Source of the DNA: Brienomyrus brachyistius | Taxonomy: Eukaryota; Chordata; Actinopteri; Osteoglossiformes; Mormyridae | Length of the DNA: 64,000 bases | Assembly: GCF_023856365.1 (NCBI RefSeq) | Contig: NC_064542.1 | Coordinates: 9,727,363-9,791,362 of the forward strand | Direction of reading: 5' to 3' | In this document: in pieces, positions 1-12,200 of the stretch | How positions within the stretch are numbered: the stretch's first letter is position 1 | Layout: every line of letters starts with the position of its first letter | Position numbers and translations under genes: made by a program | Notes under the pieces: model-generated | Told to the model about the DNA's origin: nothing | Databases searched by the model: none | Seen by the model: only the letters and a program-made list of their open reading frames with translations

Positions 1-3000
1 GTGGTATAAGACCAAGACAACAATTTAGTCTGTACAATAAGTACCAATAGTAGATCAAAACTTTTAGTATTTATCCATAAAATACACGTACATGTAGACC
101 ACCATACTATGACACACAGTGCCGAATCCAGTCTTCAGATTTGTTCTCTAGGGCCCGGTTTAGTACTATGTCTTGCAGCCCTGCATGCTACGTGTCCAGC
201 CTTGCTCAGTCCTACACTCTCATTTTTGATACCAATAGTAGCTCAAAGCTCGTATTCTAATTTGCTATACACCTTACAGTCAACAGACAGCTGCCCATGT
301 GCTGTGAACACTGTGTGCTCAGAGGCAGACAGCTGACAGGAGGGACATTCAGGCAGAAAGCCTGTGGGTGTACACAGTTTGGGGGGGGCGGGGGGTGTGC
401 TATTGTATGAGGCTCCCTGTACTGCTCTCAGAATATGGTTAATAAAGTTTTATTTAAACACTGTCCTGTTTCTGTAACACATATTATAAAATATGGTTAT
501 TTCACTTAATATAAAGCACGTTTGGTGTACATTGCTGTATATGGATTATTTTTACTTTTACTTTTGCATTTTTAAGTGTTACTTATAGATAATGCCCCCC
601 CACGCATAATACTGAAAACCCTTGTCATCTTCTCGGTGCGTCCTGACTCAAAGCCCAAGAAATCCCATAGGTTTCACAGGCCCACTTTACAATTCAAAAG
701 TTGTGATTTTCATTGATGGAAACAGATGCAGGCCTTTACAGTACACAAGCCAAGTGCTCATTTATTCCAAGACTTGCAGCTCGCATTTATTTCAAATCCC
801 TCTCCAAGCATTTCCTGTTAATGACTTAGTGTTACACATCTATTATCATGCAGCATAAAACTGGGCATCGCAGCAAAGTGAATTATAGGGCCGAGTGACT
901 GATGCAGTTGTTCGTAGTTTGGACATTGTTTGATTATTCTGGAATGCAGCAAACAATAACGTAATAAAAGGCAAATAGGAAAATAATTCACCATAATGCA
1001 TCTGAACTCAGTTGCAATTACATTTTCCCACATGTTACAGAGTGATAATAATGTTACAGCTAAAGTGATAGTAGAATGACCTTTAAAACAGAAGTATTTA
1101 ATATCTGCTTTTATTCTCTCTTTCAAATTAATGTGCCATTTATTCCTTTTCTGCCCATTTACAGTGAATGTCTGTATGGAGAGCCGATAGGAAGTCAATT
1201 TGCGGAGAGGTGTTGACAAAATGTGACCTTATGCAAAATCTAATTACGTCGTCTATTATTCACATATGGCAACTAAACTGAGCGCATTGTATAACGTGAC
1301 ACTCTGAACTAATCTAGCTTTTAAAACTGCAGAAAAAAATACACAAAAATCCAAATTAGAGTACTAGGGTGCTACCTTTTCAAAGTGCTACCAGTCGTGT
1401 TTTACTGATTTCAGTGGACAAAAACATGCAGACCGATATTAGCATTCTTGCTCAATACAGCAGTTTAGTCCTGGCTGTACCACACAAAGCTTTTAACCAG
1501 GCGATGAGTTGCCACGATCCCAGCAAGGAAACTCACACCTAACACTGGTATTGATTGTTATGATTGATTGGCTTCCGAGCAGAAAAACAAATTATGATGT
1601 TGAAGGCAAATGACGAGGAGGAGAGATCTATGATCGTATTTCATTATAGAAACGGACTTTATTTGTGTTTCCAGCCCATCAGCTAATATAACATGATGAG
1701 TGAAAATGATTCCGAAGACTTTCACCCATGCAACCCTGCAATAAAAACAAAATCAATATATATAATTGAATATAATTTTACATTATCACCTAAAAAAAAT
1801 CTCAAAGCAGATTTTAATTCTTTTATATACACACACCATACCATTTCTTAAGTTCAAAATAAAAGTAAATAAATTATGTAATGTAAAAGGGGGTAACCCA
1901 GAGCCTTAAGTGCTTTCTTAAATTCTATATTAATATTAAAAGATGTTTTCATAATAGTGTATGGGGGGGGGTAGGGATACAGTGTGCCCTAGAAATACCA
2001 GAAAAATAAGGTTTTCTCAGGCACAATGCCTGAGCTCTCGCACTTATGCAGAGGTAATTCGTCCAATGAAGTACCCTGATGTGACATGACCTATTGATAA
2101 ATCGTTTTCGTTAAGGTCAATCATTCTTTCCTTTAATTGCATTCCGCCATCTTTTGTTTGTCACTTCTGGAGGTTTGCAAGAGAAATCCATAATATTGAG
2201 GCACTGTTGATCCTCATTTCGCTTCGGGGGAAAGGCAACTATTGTAGAATTAGTGGAGATGGCTTCTGTGCAAGATGTTGTCTAAACGTACAAGTTCATG
2301 GAATTAGGGGTGAATCTAAAACCTGTCCTTGGTTCATTTAATTTAAATGCAAAACAAGAGGTTTATCTCAAACAACATAAAGCAAGCCAATCCACATGCA
2401 AATGTGTATGAGTGTTTAAAGTACAGTCACCTGTTAAATGTCTCATTTAAATGACTATTTGTGGAGCTCCCATTCAGCATTAAACTTACTAAATTTGGAA
2501 CTGGTGAGTAACACAACGAGAAACACAGACTGTTTATGTTATTTAGGGAAAATGCACTTTTTTTATTTTTTAGCACATTTTACTTATTGTATCCCATGTT
2601 TGTTTTTCATTTTTTCTGCAGGCAATGCTTGTTCAAACACGAACATTATATTTGGCTTGGACTGTGTGAAGCAAATAACCAGACCTTTGGCCCTGGGGTG
2701 TGGGTGGTGTTATTAGAGGTCTCACAGTGGGAAGGAGGGATGGAAAAGGAGCAAACCATTGATATGTAGCGTGTTTAATGCTTATTTTCTCTGAGGGGTA
2801 TCAATTACAAAACCTGTCTGGAAACTAATGTGCACAGTATGTTTCTAGTGATATTAGACTAGATATTAGCCAAGCTAAAAGGATTGTGGGAATGCAAACC
2901 AACAAGAGGTGAGAACTGAATGCAGACATTCAGAATTAAACTGACCTTCCAATAATGGAATCAAAAGTGGGGGGGGGGGGGAAGCCTGCGATTTCTTTAG

Positions 3001-4373
3001 ATTGAACAGTCACACTAACAGTGCAAGATTTCACGTGCATGTTGTTATCCAATGCATATCGCAGACACATTACCACTCAGACTGGTTTGTTGGTTTTTTT
3101 GTGGTCTGACACAATGGGTCAATGGAGAGAAGTATTCTGGATGTTACAGTCCTCACAACATTATTTCGATTGTATGTATGCGGTATAAGATGGGACTAGA
3201 GGCACCGTGAATGAGCGAAGAATATGGATGGACAAAGAGAGAATCCATCGGTTATATTGCAATCAAAACAAGCAAAAAGTAGCGGGTGACAGAAAACCAA
3301 AAGAAGTTTTAAATGAGAAACCCCAGAACATAATAGATCATCACAGTCAACAGCAATCCAATTAAACAGCAAGAAAAAAAATCTAAGGCAACAAAGGGCA
3401 CCATCGAAAGAGAAAAGAAAAGTTGGAAATTGAACTTTGGGAGCCTTTTGCATCAGGTCAGCAGAACCGGTCATCTGCCAGTGTAAGTTTTGGTCCCTCT
3501 CATCCCCCATAGGTGATTTTCTTGCAGTGCCCTTGATGTGTGCTTTCAGCTGCACCTTTATAGTGCGCTTGTAACACAGAAATGTGCATAGCTGGCAGCT
3601 GTCAGGCGGAAGCTGGTCTCTCAGTCCTCGTCAGCCTCTCCATCGTGCCCAGACACTGTACACTTTTATGGAAATTCAACTACTACAAAGTCAGCAGGTA
3701 CTACTGGATACCTTCTACCATAGTGCCTTTATGATGCTGTTATAAAAGTATCGTGACACTATGCGATAGCCGGTTGTGACAATTTAAGACAGTTGTCATC
3801 ATTGTTATCATTGCACCTTTGGCAGCCGCTAACATTACGACAATAAAATGTTGCATAAAAATTTTCCCAGTAATTTCATGCTCTATATGGCAATATGTGA
3901 TACTTCTGTAATAACTCCCCTTACCATGTCGTTAAATGCTTCACTGCATAGATTATAAATTGACATCATCTGAAATATGACTCCAGTGATTTTATGTGTC
4001 TTATTTTGGACTGTGTAACCTTGCCTCTGATGTTTTTTTACCTAAAAATAACACAGAACTGAAATGTTAAATCTTTAAACATTTGCTATTTCCTGTTTCA
4101 CAGAGTTGTGATATGGACACATTACATTGCTGCTTACACTCAAAAGGCTGGTTACTAACTACGAAACATGCATTAAACAACATCAAGGAGCATTTTATAC
4201 AGCTTAGGTAAGGTGGGCTAAGACCTTCATAAAATAACCATGACAACAGCATCCATAACTAAGACTAGCGTTACAGACACCATGTATATCAGGGATAAGG
4301 AACTCTATGGAAATACAACAGAGGCAGCAATCGAGGATGGTTGTACAATCAGAAATAACATGAATGCAATCAA
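1..4373. other. Non-coding, AT-rich DNA with no supportable gene
   Basis: Short open frames occur on both strands, but none has a recognisable domain, splice-flanked exon structure or convincing codon pattern. Homopolymer tracts are present (a G run near 2969-2981). I see no classifiable transposon and no RNA gene here. Undetected conserved non-coding elements are possible. Confidence 0.6.
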
Positions 4374-4615
4374 CCATCCATCTTTTTAACCACATATTCC
4401 ATTCAGGGTCACTAAACGTGTCCCAGGCCACACAGAGCAGAAGGCCGGCCTGCATTTCATAACAGGGTTCAAACTCACACGCTACAGTCTATTTTGAGAC
4501 ACCAATTAGCCTAACTGTGCATTTGCATCGCGCCTGGAAACCTAGCCAATATGGAGGGAGTGTGTACATTCACTGGAGAAGCAGGATGGAAACCCGCAAG
4601 AAAGCCACCCGCCGT
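4374..4615 (-). mobile_element. Degenerate SINE/L2-type 3' tail fragment
   Basis: The plus strand begins with a CATCCATC-like stretch, continues through a degenerate 'attcagggtcactaaacgtg' block and reaches 'caccaattagcctaactgtg'. This is the order expected for the reversed 3' half of the common fish tRNA-SINE/L2-tail family, which also occurs in this window at 18208, 37012 and 53144. It is strongly diverged and the tRNA-derived head is not visible. The assignment rests on recognising the block order, not on an alignment. Confidence 0.55.
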
Positions 4616-7600
4616 TCGACCCCAGTTTCAATTATGCAGTGAGTCCTACTGCGTTTCATGTCTTCTTCGGGTTTTAGTGTTACAGTATAAAATTTGTCAA
4701 CAGCAATAATCAATTTAAAGTCGTGAGGCTTTTTTTTCCCATTCTAAGCACCAACCACAGAAAATCTGACAGGTGTCAGCACTTGTATTTCCGCATAAAA
4801 AATGAATATATAAGACCCAGACTGATGAGCTGCATAAAAAGGAAATATATGCATGGTTCTCTTGAGCAAATATCCCGGCCTCTATTAATATCTGCAGCAA
4901 AACGTTAAACATCTATTGTCCGGAAGTGAAATTTCTTCTGTTTGTTGAGGCACAATTGCTCTGTGTGACTCATTTTAAGGCACATGTGATGGTACCCAGT
5001 CACCCCCCCCCCCCCACTGGCAATGCAAGAATCAGGAATACAATGGGTTAGCCTGGTATTTGAAGACAGAAAACAAATTCAATTTGGATTTGTGAGGTTC
5101 TATCAGAAGGCATAGTCCCGGACACCTCCTGTGGGTGTCTTTTTTTTTGGGTGGGGGGGAATTATTCATGTAATTTGGTTCTATCTCAGCTATGTAATGC
5201 TGGAGATATACTTCAGCAGGGGCAAAGTGTCATGAGAAGAAATCAGTAAATTCTGTGTCTGCTTAGGAGCAGAAGGGTTAGGGTTAGAAGCATTGCTCTG
5301 CTATTTCATGGTGCATAAGATATCAAAGCATGTCTGATGGGATTATCCGTGCCACTTTTCAGAGTATGACCGGCATTTTTGACTCTTTATTCTTTATCGG
5401 GATTTTCGTAGCAATGTTGGTTTAAATTTTCAACTGAATTATACACTGAAATTAATTACGAAATTTTATCTTAGAGAAAAGCACAGTTCCCTGGTAACGG
5501 CATTCTGTCCTATGTTGGAAAATGAAAATTGTAAACAGTATTTGCATAAAAGGGCTTGATAAAATATATCACGTATGAAATTTTTTGTTTTCAGTAAAGT
5601 GATTCATGGTATTTTTATTATAAATAACACTGCATGAATTACAATGCGAGTGAGGTGCTACAAGGTGCATTTGTGATACTGTACCACAGTACGGCCACTG
5701 TCAATCGGCTGAGGTTTCTGTGGGGCATTTAAGGGACTGACAGACAAAATAAGAAGAAAACACCTATAGTGGTAGAATCAGCTGAGTCCCTTGGCTACGG
5801 ACTTAGTATTTGGCTAGCAGACACGGTATCTCTTATAGCTGTTGAGCTGATTGTTGTCATGAGGGTCCTGTCTGGGTTTTATGCCTCACTGGTTACACAG
5901 TTATAGATATTTTCACCCAAAGCTTTTTTATCCTGCACCAGAGAGGTCTGCTTGGCTGCTATTTCAGTCACAATTATAACTTGTAGTGCAGGTCGGGAAA
6001 AAATGATGGTCAGCTCTTAATAAAGTAAATGGGAAACCAGAAATGATTCAAAATCTGGGTCAAATAACACAGGTGTTTTAAAACAGTGATGCACGGCATT
6101 GAAGCTCACTGGCACATAAAGGGCTTTTTTTTTCATTTCTATTTTTAATGGTTAAAGTATTTCAGGTATCTAGCTACCTTAGTCCCTTTTACAGATTCTT
6201 GTATTTGAATATAATAAAGTATAAGAAAAATAATAACGCCAACAATAATAGTAATTTTTCATAAGTGTTTTCTTAATGTTCTAACACAGTCCATGCAAAT
6301 AATTTTTATTAGATCTGACCCTTCATTGAATTAATTTTTATTTTTAAAATTAATAATATTAATAACATGTTATTGTTTCTCTTTTCAGATATTCAGACCA
6401 AAATAAAGTAGTTAGAAGATACTAATAAATAAGTAACAAGAAATAAATAATAAATCAGCTATAAATCAATTATGAGTTTACATAAGACCAAAACCTTTCC
6501 TGCCGTAAATGAGGCAGAGCATTGTCCTGGTTACGGAAGAAATAAACATTTGTTTCTATCTTTTCGCTAAAAACTCTCCAGAAAGACAAGTTTTCTTTTG
6601 CCTATTCCTGTCTGACTCTTCTGAGGTATCAATGCATCAGGAACCCTTGAACAATCCCGCCCCCCACAAAAATATACACAATGAACAGAAAGGGGTAAGT
6701 CCAGAAACAAAATCACAAAGAGTCCGATGTGCTAATCTACAGTAGTATTTAGTCATTGCGATTTAGTGTCTGGACTTACAAAGAACTGGGTTACAAAGAA
6801 ACGTCAGAGAACTGATTTCAGAATGGAAATTCATAAAGAGATTTTAATATGGCCATTTTGTATTCCTGAATCAGGCTGCTTTGTGTCATTATTTTCCTGG
6901 TGAAAATATGTCTCCAGAAATCAGCACCTGCTCATAAAACCTAACCCTGGCATCCACCAATCACGTGTAGCCAAAATATATGGCCAGAATGAGCAACATT
7001 AATCGAGCTTTCCAGACAGTCACAATCATACCTGCCAAGATCACCTGTTGTCCAAAACAAAAAGAAAAACAGCACGCACAACCAAACACGGCCAAATTTT
7101 GTCAAAATAAAAGCTTAGGCTAACTACACATCTACCCATCTATGCTCTTACAATGAGCACCGGTACAGATCCCTACATGGTAGCATTTGAGCCAGCAGGG
7201 CCGAGCATGAAAGCCATCTGTGGCTGTGTCAGGTGTGGTGTGGCACTGTACAGGCAGAGCCCAAGAGAGTGTGAGCGAGGCGCGCAACAGTTTAATGGCC
7301 AGATGGCCCTTCATTAAACCACAAACACAAAGATCATTAACAAGGCAAATAAAATGTCCCAACAGCCCAACACAAAAACAGGTGGAGTCCAACCATCTTT
7401 CATTTCATGTGCCAGAGGTGGGGCAGGTTCCTTAGCAAAGCACAAATGGCAAGAATAGGAAACGTCTTGACAAAATAAATGCTGAAGTAACTTTCACGGT
7501 TGGCGGATGTCATCTCCCCAGTTTTTATGAGCATGGTAGCCTCAGCTGAAACATTTTCTGAGATGGAATTGCATGTTTCAGATGGGCTACTATCCACTGT

Positions 7601-8168
7601 TGCAGGAGAAGGGGCTAAATGGGCAACCTATGACTTTGCCAAGCTATGAACCTCTGATGGGTAATTCACACCCCTGGACATACCTATATAGCACTTAAAT
7701 TGAAAAAGGTCGTAAGTAGTTAAAAAAAGACGAATTGCCCAAACGTACAACACCTGCAGATATTTTGTGACTGAAGAATCTGAGACTGAACATATAAACT
7801 ATTTAGTTTCCATCCATTCCAAAAACCATGGATAAAAAAGTAGCTAATAGTAACTGAAATGCCCTGCAGTCAAAGACTGGACAGATGGATGTAATTATTA
7901 TTGATCAAAAGTAAGGTCACTGTGTTGGTTGGTACACGAATGGTTACAACGGATTCATACTGAGCAGTAAATGCTTGTTATTAATTGTATCTTTAGACCT
8001 TTCACAGAAAATTACAAACGGGGAGGTGAATCGAGAACAGATAGCTGACATTTCAGCCCCTTTTCCTTAAAAAATACAGTAGCTCCGAAACCACACCTTC
8101 TGGGGCTTCTTCTTAAATTGACATTTTTACTCCTTTTCAGAAAAATTGTGCCATATTTAGTTGAACTG
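4616..8168. other. Non-coding DNA with no supportable gene
   Basis: AT-rich sequence with homopolymer runs (a C run near 5003-5015). Around 6200-6480 it is extremely AT-rich with many AATAAA-like strings. The open frames at 6509-6745 and 7132-7435 are short, overlap on opposite strands and show no known domain. Confidence 0.55.
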
Positions 8169-8986
8169 TGTCAAGGATCCGAGCGGGTTTGGAGCAGGGA
8201 CGAGGCATAGTGCAGGTTGGAACAGAAATGGACTGTTGGCTCACGGGACAAATGGGGATTTATTAAACAAAGAGAAAAACACAAGAAGCACTACAAAATA
8301 AAAAGACCACGAGAGGGTGAAACTAAAAGGGTATAAAATAACTAACGAAACTACACAGGGAAACAGGCAGGGAATCAAAAAATAGCAGAAATCATAGTGA
8401 CAGGATGATCAGCAACAAACACCAAACAATCACAAATGATGAACTCGGGCAGCAACTTAAATACAAAAACTGAACAGGGTAATGACAAGCAGGAGTGAAA
8501 CAGGCAATTAGCCAAAGGGGGAAGGTGCAGGACAACGAGCGATCAGGAAGACACACAAGGTCAGGCACAAGAACGGGGAACAGGTGGAACTAATTAATTA
8601 ACTAGAGGAACTGAACAGGGAAACTAAGAACTAACCAAGGAAACAGGGAAATCGAAACTGAGACTGGGGAAAAACAGACAGGTAGGAACACAAGCATGAG
8701 CACAAAGAATTTAACCAAAACCAAATACAAATCAAAAGACATAGGAACTAGAAAACTCATACAATGAAACACTAGGGAACAAAAATTTACAAAAACAGAG
8801 GAGGGGGGATTCAAACATAAGACAGAGGGGATCATTGGCAGCTACATGTTCAATGCGTTGAGCCATGCAGCTGACAGGGAACAAGGGAAGACACAAAGAC
8901 TGACAACGTAAGGGACAGGATGACCAGCAACACCTGCTGGCCAAACGAGGGAGGGACATGGAGTGGAACAGGAGCTGACCCTAACA
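8169..8986 (-). mobile_element. Solo LTR of an LTR retrotransposon (818 bp)
   Basis: On the minus strand the element starts TGTTAGGGTC and ends CCTTGACA, so it has the TG...CA ends typical of LTRs. The 5-bp flanks are aactg and aacag, an imperfect target-site duplication (4 of 5). Near its 3' end on the minus strand is AATAAATCCCC, a plausible polyadenylation signal for the R region. No gag, pol, primer-binding site or polypurine tract adjoins it, so I read it as a solo LTR left by recombination. The open frames inside (8602-9119 minus) are low-complexity LTR sequence, not genes. Gypsy-type is the likely class, but this is an inference. Confidence 0.65.
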
Positions 8987-9284
8987 AACAGACCTTGGTG
9001 AAGGAGATTGGAGATTTTGTTCTGTTTCTTTTGAGATTTAATTTTAATGGTATGCTAATCTTACTTAGAATGTCATCAGTTGCAAGGTTCCCTGGAAATA
9101 GAATATAAGGGATATACAATCGATCTAATGCTGAATGTTTGAGTTTGTGAGATATTATAATGCAGATGTTGCATTCATCTCTCCATTCGTCTTCAATAAT
9201 TACTTGTGCAATACGGGATCACAACAAGCCTGGAGCCTTCTCCACAAGGCAGAGAGCATCCTGGATGGGGTACCTGGGACAACC

Positions 9285-9820
9285 ACACATGGCTGGAGGA
9301 AATGGGGGTAACTGGGGTATCGACACACAGCTGAAAGAAACAGGAGTACCCAGGGAAACCACAAACAGCTGGAGGAAATGGGGGTAACCGCGGTAACAAC
9401 ACACAGCTGGAGGAAATAGGAGTATCCAGGGCAACCACAAACAGCTGGAAGAAATGGGGGTAACTGCGGTAACAACACATAGCTGGAGGAAATAGGAGTA
9501 TCCAGGGCAACCACAAACAGCTGGAAGAAATGGAGGTGCCTGGCATACCCAGACACACAGCTGGAGGAAATCAGGGTAACCGCAGTAACAACACACAGCT
9601 GGAGGAAATAGGGGTACCAGGGGTAATAACACACACAGAAGGAGGAATTAGAGGTACTTAGGGTTACCACACACACAAAGAGGAGGAAATGGGGGTATCA
9701 AGGGTAACCACACACACACAGCTCGAGATAATGGGAGTACCCGTGGTGACCACACAAACAGGTGGAAATGGGGGTACCTGGGGTAACCACACACACCTGG
9801 AGGAAATGGAACCCCCCCCC
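9285..9820. repeat. 38-bp minisatellite with a dimeric higher-order pattern
   Basis: About 14 copies of a 38-bp unit are marked by 'agctggaggaaat'. Consecutive unit starts fall at 9291, 9329, 9367, 9405, 9443, 9481 and 9519. Two versions partly alternate: one continues 'ggggtaaccgcggtaacaac' and the other 'aggagtatccagggcaacca', giving a 76-bp dimer over part of the array. Because 38 is not a multiple of three, the array is open in several frames on the minus strand (9193-9676). Those frames are artefacts. The array lies just beyond the 3' end of the minus-strand LINE. Confidence 0.9.
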
Positions 9821-9829
9821 CCCAGTCAT

Positions 9830-11800
9830 GGAGTGTGGGGCTACAGAGCTACTATACATAATATGCAGTATGTGCAATAATTTAGTAGCAGGTGATGTAG
9901 CAGCGGGTAAAATAAAGTAAAATGTACTTTAAAATGTGCTCACTTAGTGAGGGACTGTGGAACTGTGGAGGAGTTCAGGAATCTTACAGTTTGTGGGAGG
10001 AAGCTGTTACAAAGTCTGGCTGAGCTCGTCGGGATGCTGCAGTACCTCGCCAGACGGGAGGTGGGTGAACAGTCCATGCAGTGGGTGGGAGCGGTCTTTC
10101 ACGATGTCGAGAGCCTTCCGGATGCATTGCTTGTGAAAGATGTCCTGGATGGAGGGTAGAGAGGTCCCAGTGATTTGTTCAGCCATATTCACTGTCCTCT
10201 GCAGGAACTTGTGGTCAGGGACTTTGCAGTTCCAAAACCAGGTGGCGGCACAGCTGATCAGGACATTCTCAGTGGTTCACCTGTAGAATGTGGTGAGGAT
10301 GGGGGGTAGGAGGGTCACCATCTTCAGTCACCGTGAGAAATGCAGTCGCTGCTGTGCTTTCTTAGCCAGAGGAGGTGTCGAGGCTCTGAGCCCTTGATGT
10401 ATTGTGGGGAGTGAACAGCATGGCCGTCCTGAAGTCAACAATCATTTCTTTTGTCTCATTCACGTTCAGAAGCACATTGTTGCCTGTGCACCAGTCTGCT
10501 AGTTGCTCTACTTCTTTCCTGTAAGCTGACTCATCGCTGTTCCTGATGAGGCCTACTTCTCTGGTGTCGTCAGTGAACTTGATGATGCTCTTAGAACTGT
10601 ACTCTGCAGTACAGTCGTGAGTCAGCAGGATGAAGCGGAGCGGGCCGAGCACACAGCTCTGGGTGCTTAGCTTGATGGTGCTGGAGGTGGTGGGGCCGAT
10701 GCGCACTGACTGAAGCCTCTCGGTCAGAAGGTCCAGGACCAGGCTGCATAAGTAGATGTAGAAGCCCAGCAGTCTCGACTTCCCAATTGGCTGCTGTAGG
10801 ATGATGGTGTTGAATGCTGAGCTGTCCACGAACAGCATTCTAACATATGTGTCCTTTTGTCCATGTAAGTGAGGGCCAGGCGCAGGGCAGATAATACGGC
10901 ACGGCACATGGAGTGATAGGGAAACCGAAGTGGGTCATGTGGGGCAGACAGTCCATGTGCCTCATGACTAGCCTCTCAAAGCACTTCATGATAACAGGTG
11001 TGTGTGCTATTGGGCGGTAGTGACTGACACACATGATAGTAGTTTTCTTTGGCACAGGAGTAATGGTGGTGACCTTAAAGCTTCTGGGGACGACTACTTG
11101 GCTCAGGGAGATGTTGAAGATGTCCGTGAGGACATCTGCTAGCTGGTCCCCACTCCCTTAGCACGTGGCCAAGAATGTTGTCTGGTCCTGCAGCTTTGCA
11201 TGGGTTCACCCTGGACAGGGTTCTGCTGCTCACCCGGGGGGGTGGCCTCTCTCACAGACATGTTGTTTGTTGCATCAAACCATGCAGAAAATAACTGAGC
11301 GCATCAGGGAGGGAGTCATCATTGTCATTGGGCTGTAGAGGCTTGTAATCAGTGATGGCCTTGATGTCGTACCACATGCACCTTGTGTAATTGGTGTCAT
11401 TGAAATGGCTGTGAATCCTGCACCCAAACGTGCACTATGCTTCTCTGATGCCCCGGCACAGCTTTGCCCTCGTTGTCCTGACAGCTATTTTGTCTCCTGA
11501 CTTGAAGGCAACATCACAAGCCTTCAGCAACACATGCACCTTTGCTGTCATCCAAGGTTTTTGGTTTGCCCAGTTGGTGACAATTTTGGAGGCAGTTACA
11601 TCCTCTATGCATTTATTGATGTAGCCAGTGACAGAAGATGCATGTCATTGTGCTGACCGTAGGTGGCAGCCTCCTTGAACATGTTCCAGTCTGTGTATTC
11701 GAAACAGTCCTGCAGGGCTGAGACTGCACCCTCTGGCCAGACCCTGATGCCTGTGTAGTGGCCTGGCACATATCAGCATTGGTCTGAATGCCCCCATTAG
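9830..11800 (-). mobile_element. Decayed non-LTR retrotransposon (Rex1/L2/CR1-like LINE), minus strand
   Basis: Conceptual minus-strand translation recovers the diagnostic order of a fish LINE ORF2. First comes the post-endonuclease linker (PEGAVSALQDCFEYTDWNMF near 11740-11660, then NQKPWMT near 11560 and the DIKAITDYKP region near 11340). Next are AGPDN and [18 protein letters not shown] (11190-11090). The reverse transcriptase fingers and palm follow ([18 protein letters not shown] near 11010, [11 protein letters not shown] near 10820, CVLGPLRF near 10650). The catalytic block reads FTDDT at 10564-10577, and EMIVDFR lies near 10440. A C-terminal block like SIQDIF and the 3' UTR lie lower. 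The endonuclease 5' part is missing or displaced. Confidence 0.85.
10003..11790 (-). pseudogene. LINE ORF2 reverse transcriptase pseudogene
   Basis: The RT coding sequence is broken. Continuous homology switches among all three minus-strand frames between 11055 and 10724: the palm block preceding LFVDSSAFN is read in one frame, ALTYMDKR in a second and the upstream fingers in a third. The normal DFSSAFN motif has lost its phenylalanine, and the usual FADDT is FTDDT. The longest uninterrupted piece is 181 aa (10362-10907). The usual PQGCVLSPLLF block is changed to CVLGPLRF. It cannot encode a working enzyme and is a fossil. Confidence 0.85.
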
Positions 11801-11817
11801 CATAACAGAGATGTGGG

Positions 11818-11895
11818 GACGACTGCTTGGCTCAGGGATTTCTTGAAGATGTCTGTGAATACATCTGCTAGCTGGTCCCCACACTCCCTTATGAG
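11818..11895 (-). mobile_element. Second, displaced LINE linker/RT fragment
   Basis: The sequence 'gacgactgcttggctcaggg' through 'ctagctggtccccacactcc' is a diverged copy of 11088-11160 in the same orientation. It translates as a GDQLADVFTDIFKKSLSQ-like peptide. It sits immediately 5' (in LINE orientation) of the endonuclease-RT linker, where it does not belong. It is therefore either a separate insertion or an internal rearrangement of the LINE. Confidence 0.75.
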
Positions 11896-12029
11896 GTGGT
11901 TTCCCCATGATTCCATTCCAAGGCAAATGGCACTTTTTTCATACTTTTTTCATACTGCAAAACTGCAGCTAAGTTGTCAACACTTTAGTTGAGGAGGCAC
12001 ATATACTTAGCAGTAACTCAGTCACTATT

Positions 12030-12200
12030 AGGGTTACAAAGGGACAGAAAATTTCTGTGAAATTTCCAAAAACTTTCCATGGGAAGTTAAGCTGGGACAT
12101 TTTGGAAAAAATCAGCTCAACATCAAAAAGGCATACGGAAAGTTTTGCAAATAAATGATTTCCTAATGAAAATACTGCGTTTTGTTGTTATTTATAGTTT
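12030..12200. mobile_element. Possible dispersed DNA-element fragment
   Basis: The stretch starts 'gggttacaaagggacag' and includes 'ctttccatgggaagttaag' and 'ctgggacattttgg'. It resembles a dispersed fish repeat I recognise only loosely. No clean terminal inverted repeat or target duplication is visible, so class and borders are uncertain. Confidence 0.35.

Noticed and set aside
8602..9119. Overlapping minus-strand frames rich in Phe, Leu and Val
   Set aside because: They lie almost entirely inside the solo LTR at 8169-8986 and have no domain.
9193..9676. Three overlapping minus-strand frames of 121-158 aa
   Set aside because: They arise from the 38-bp minisatellite. The repeated peptide in different frames is a periodicity effect.
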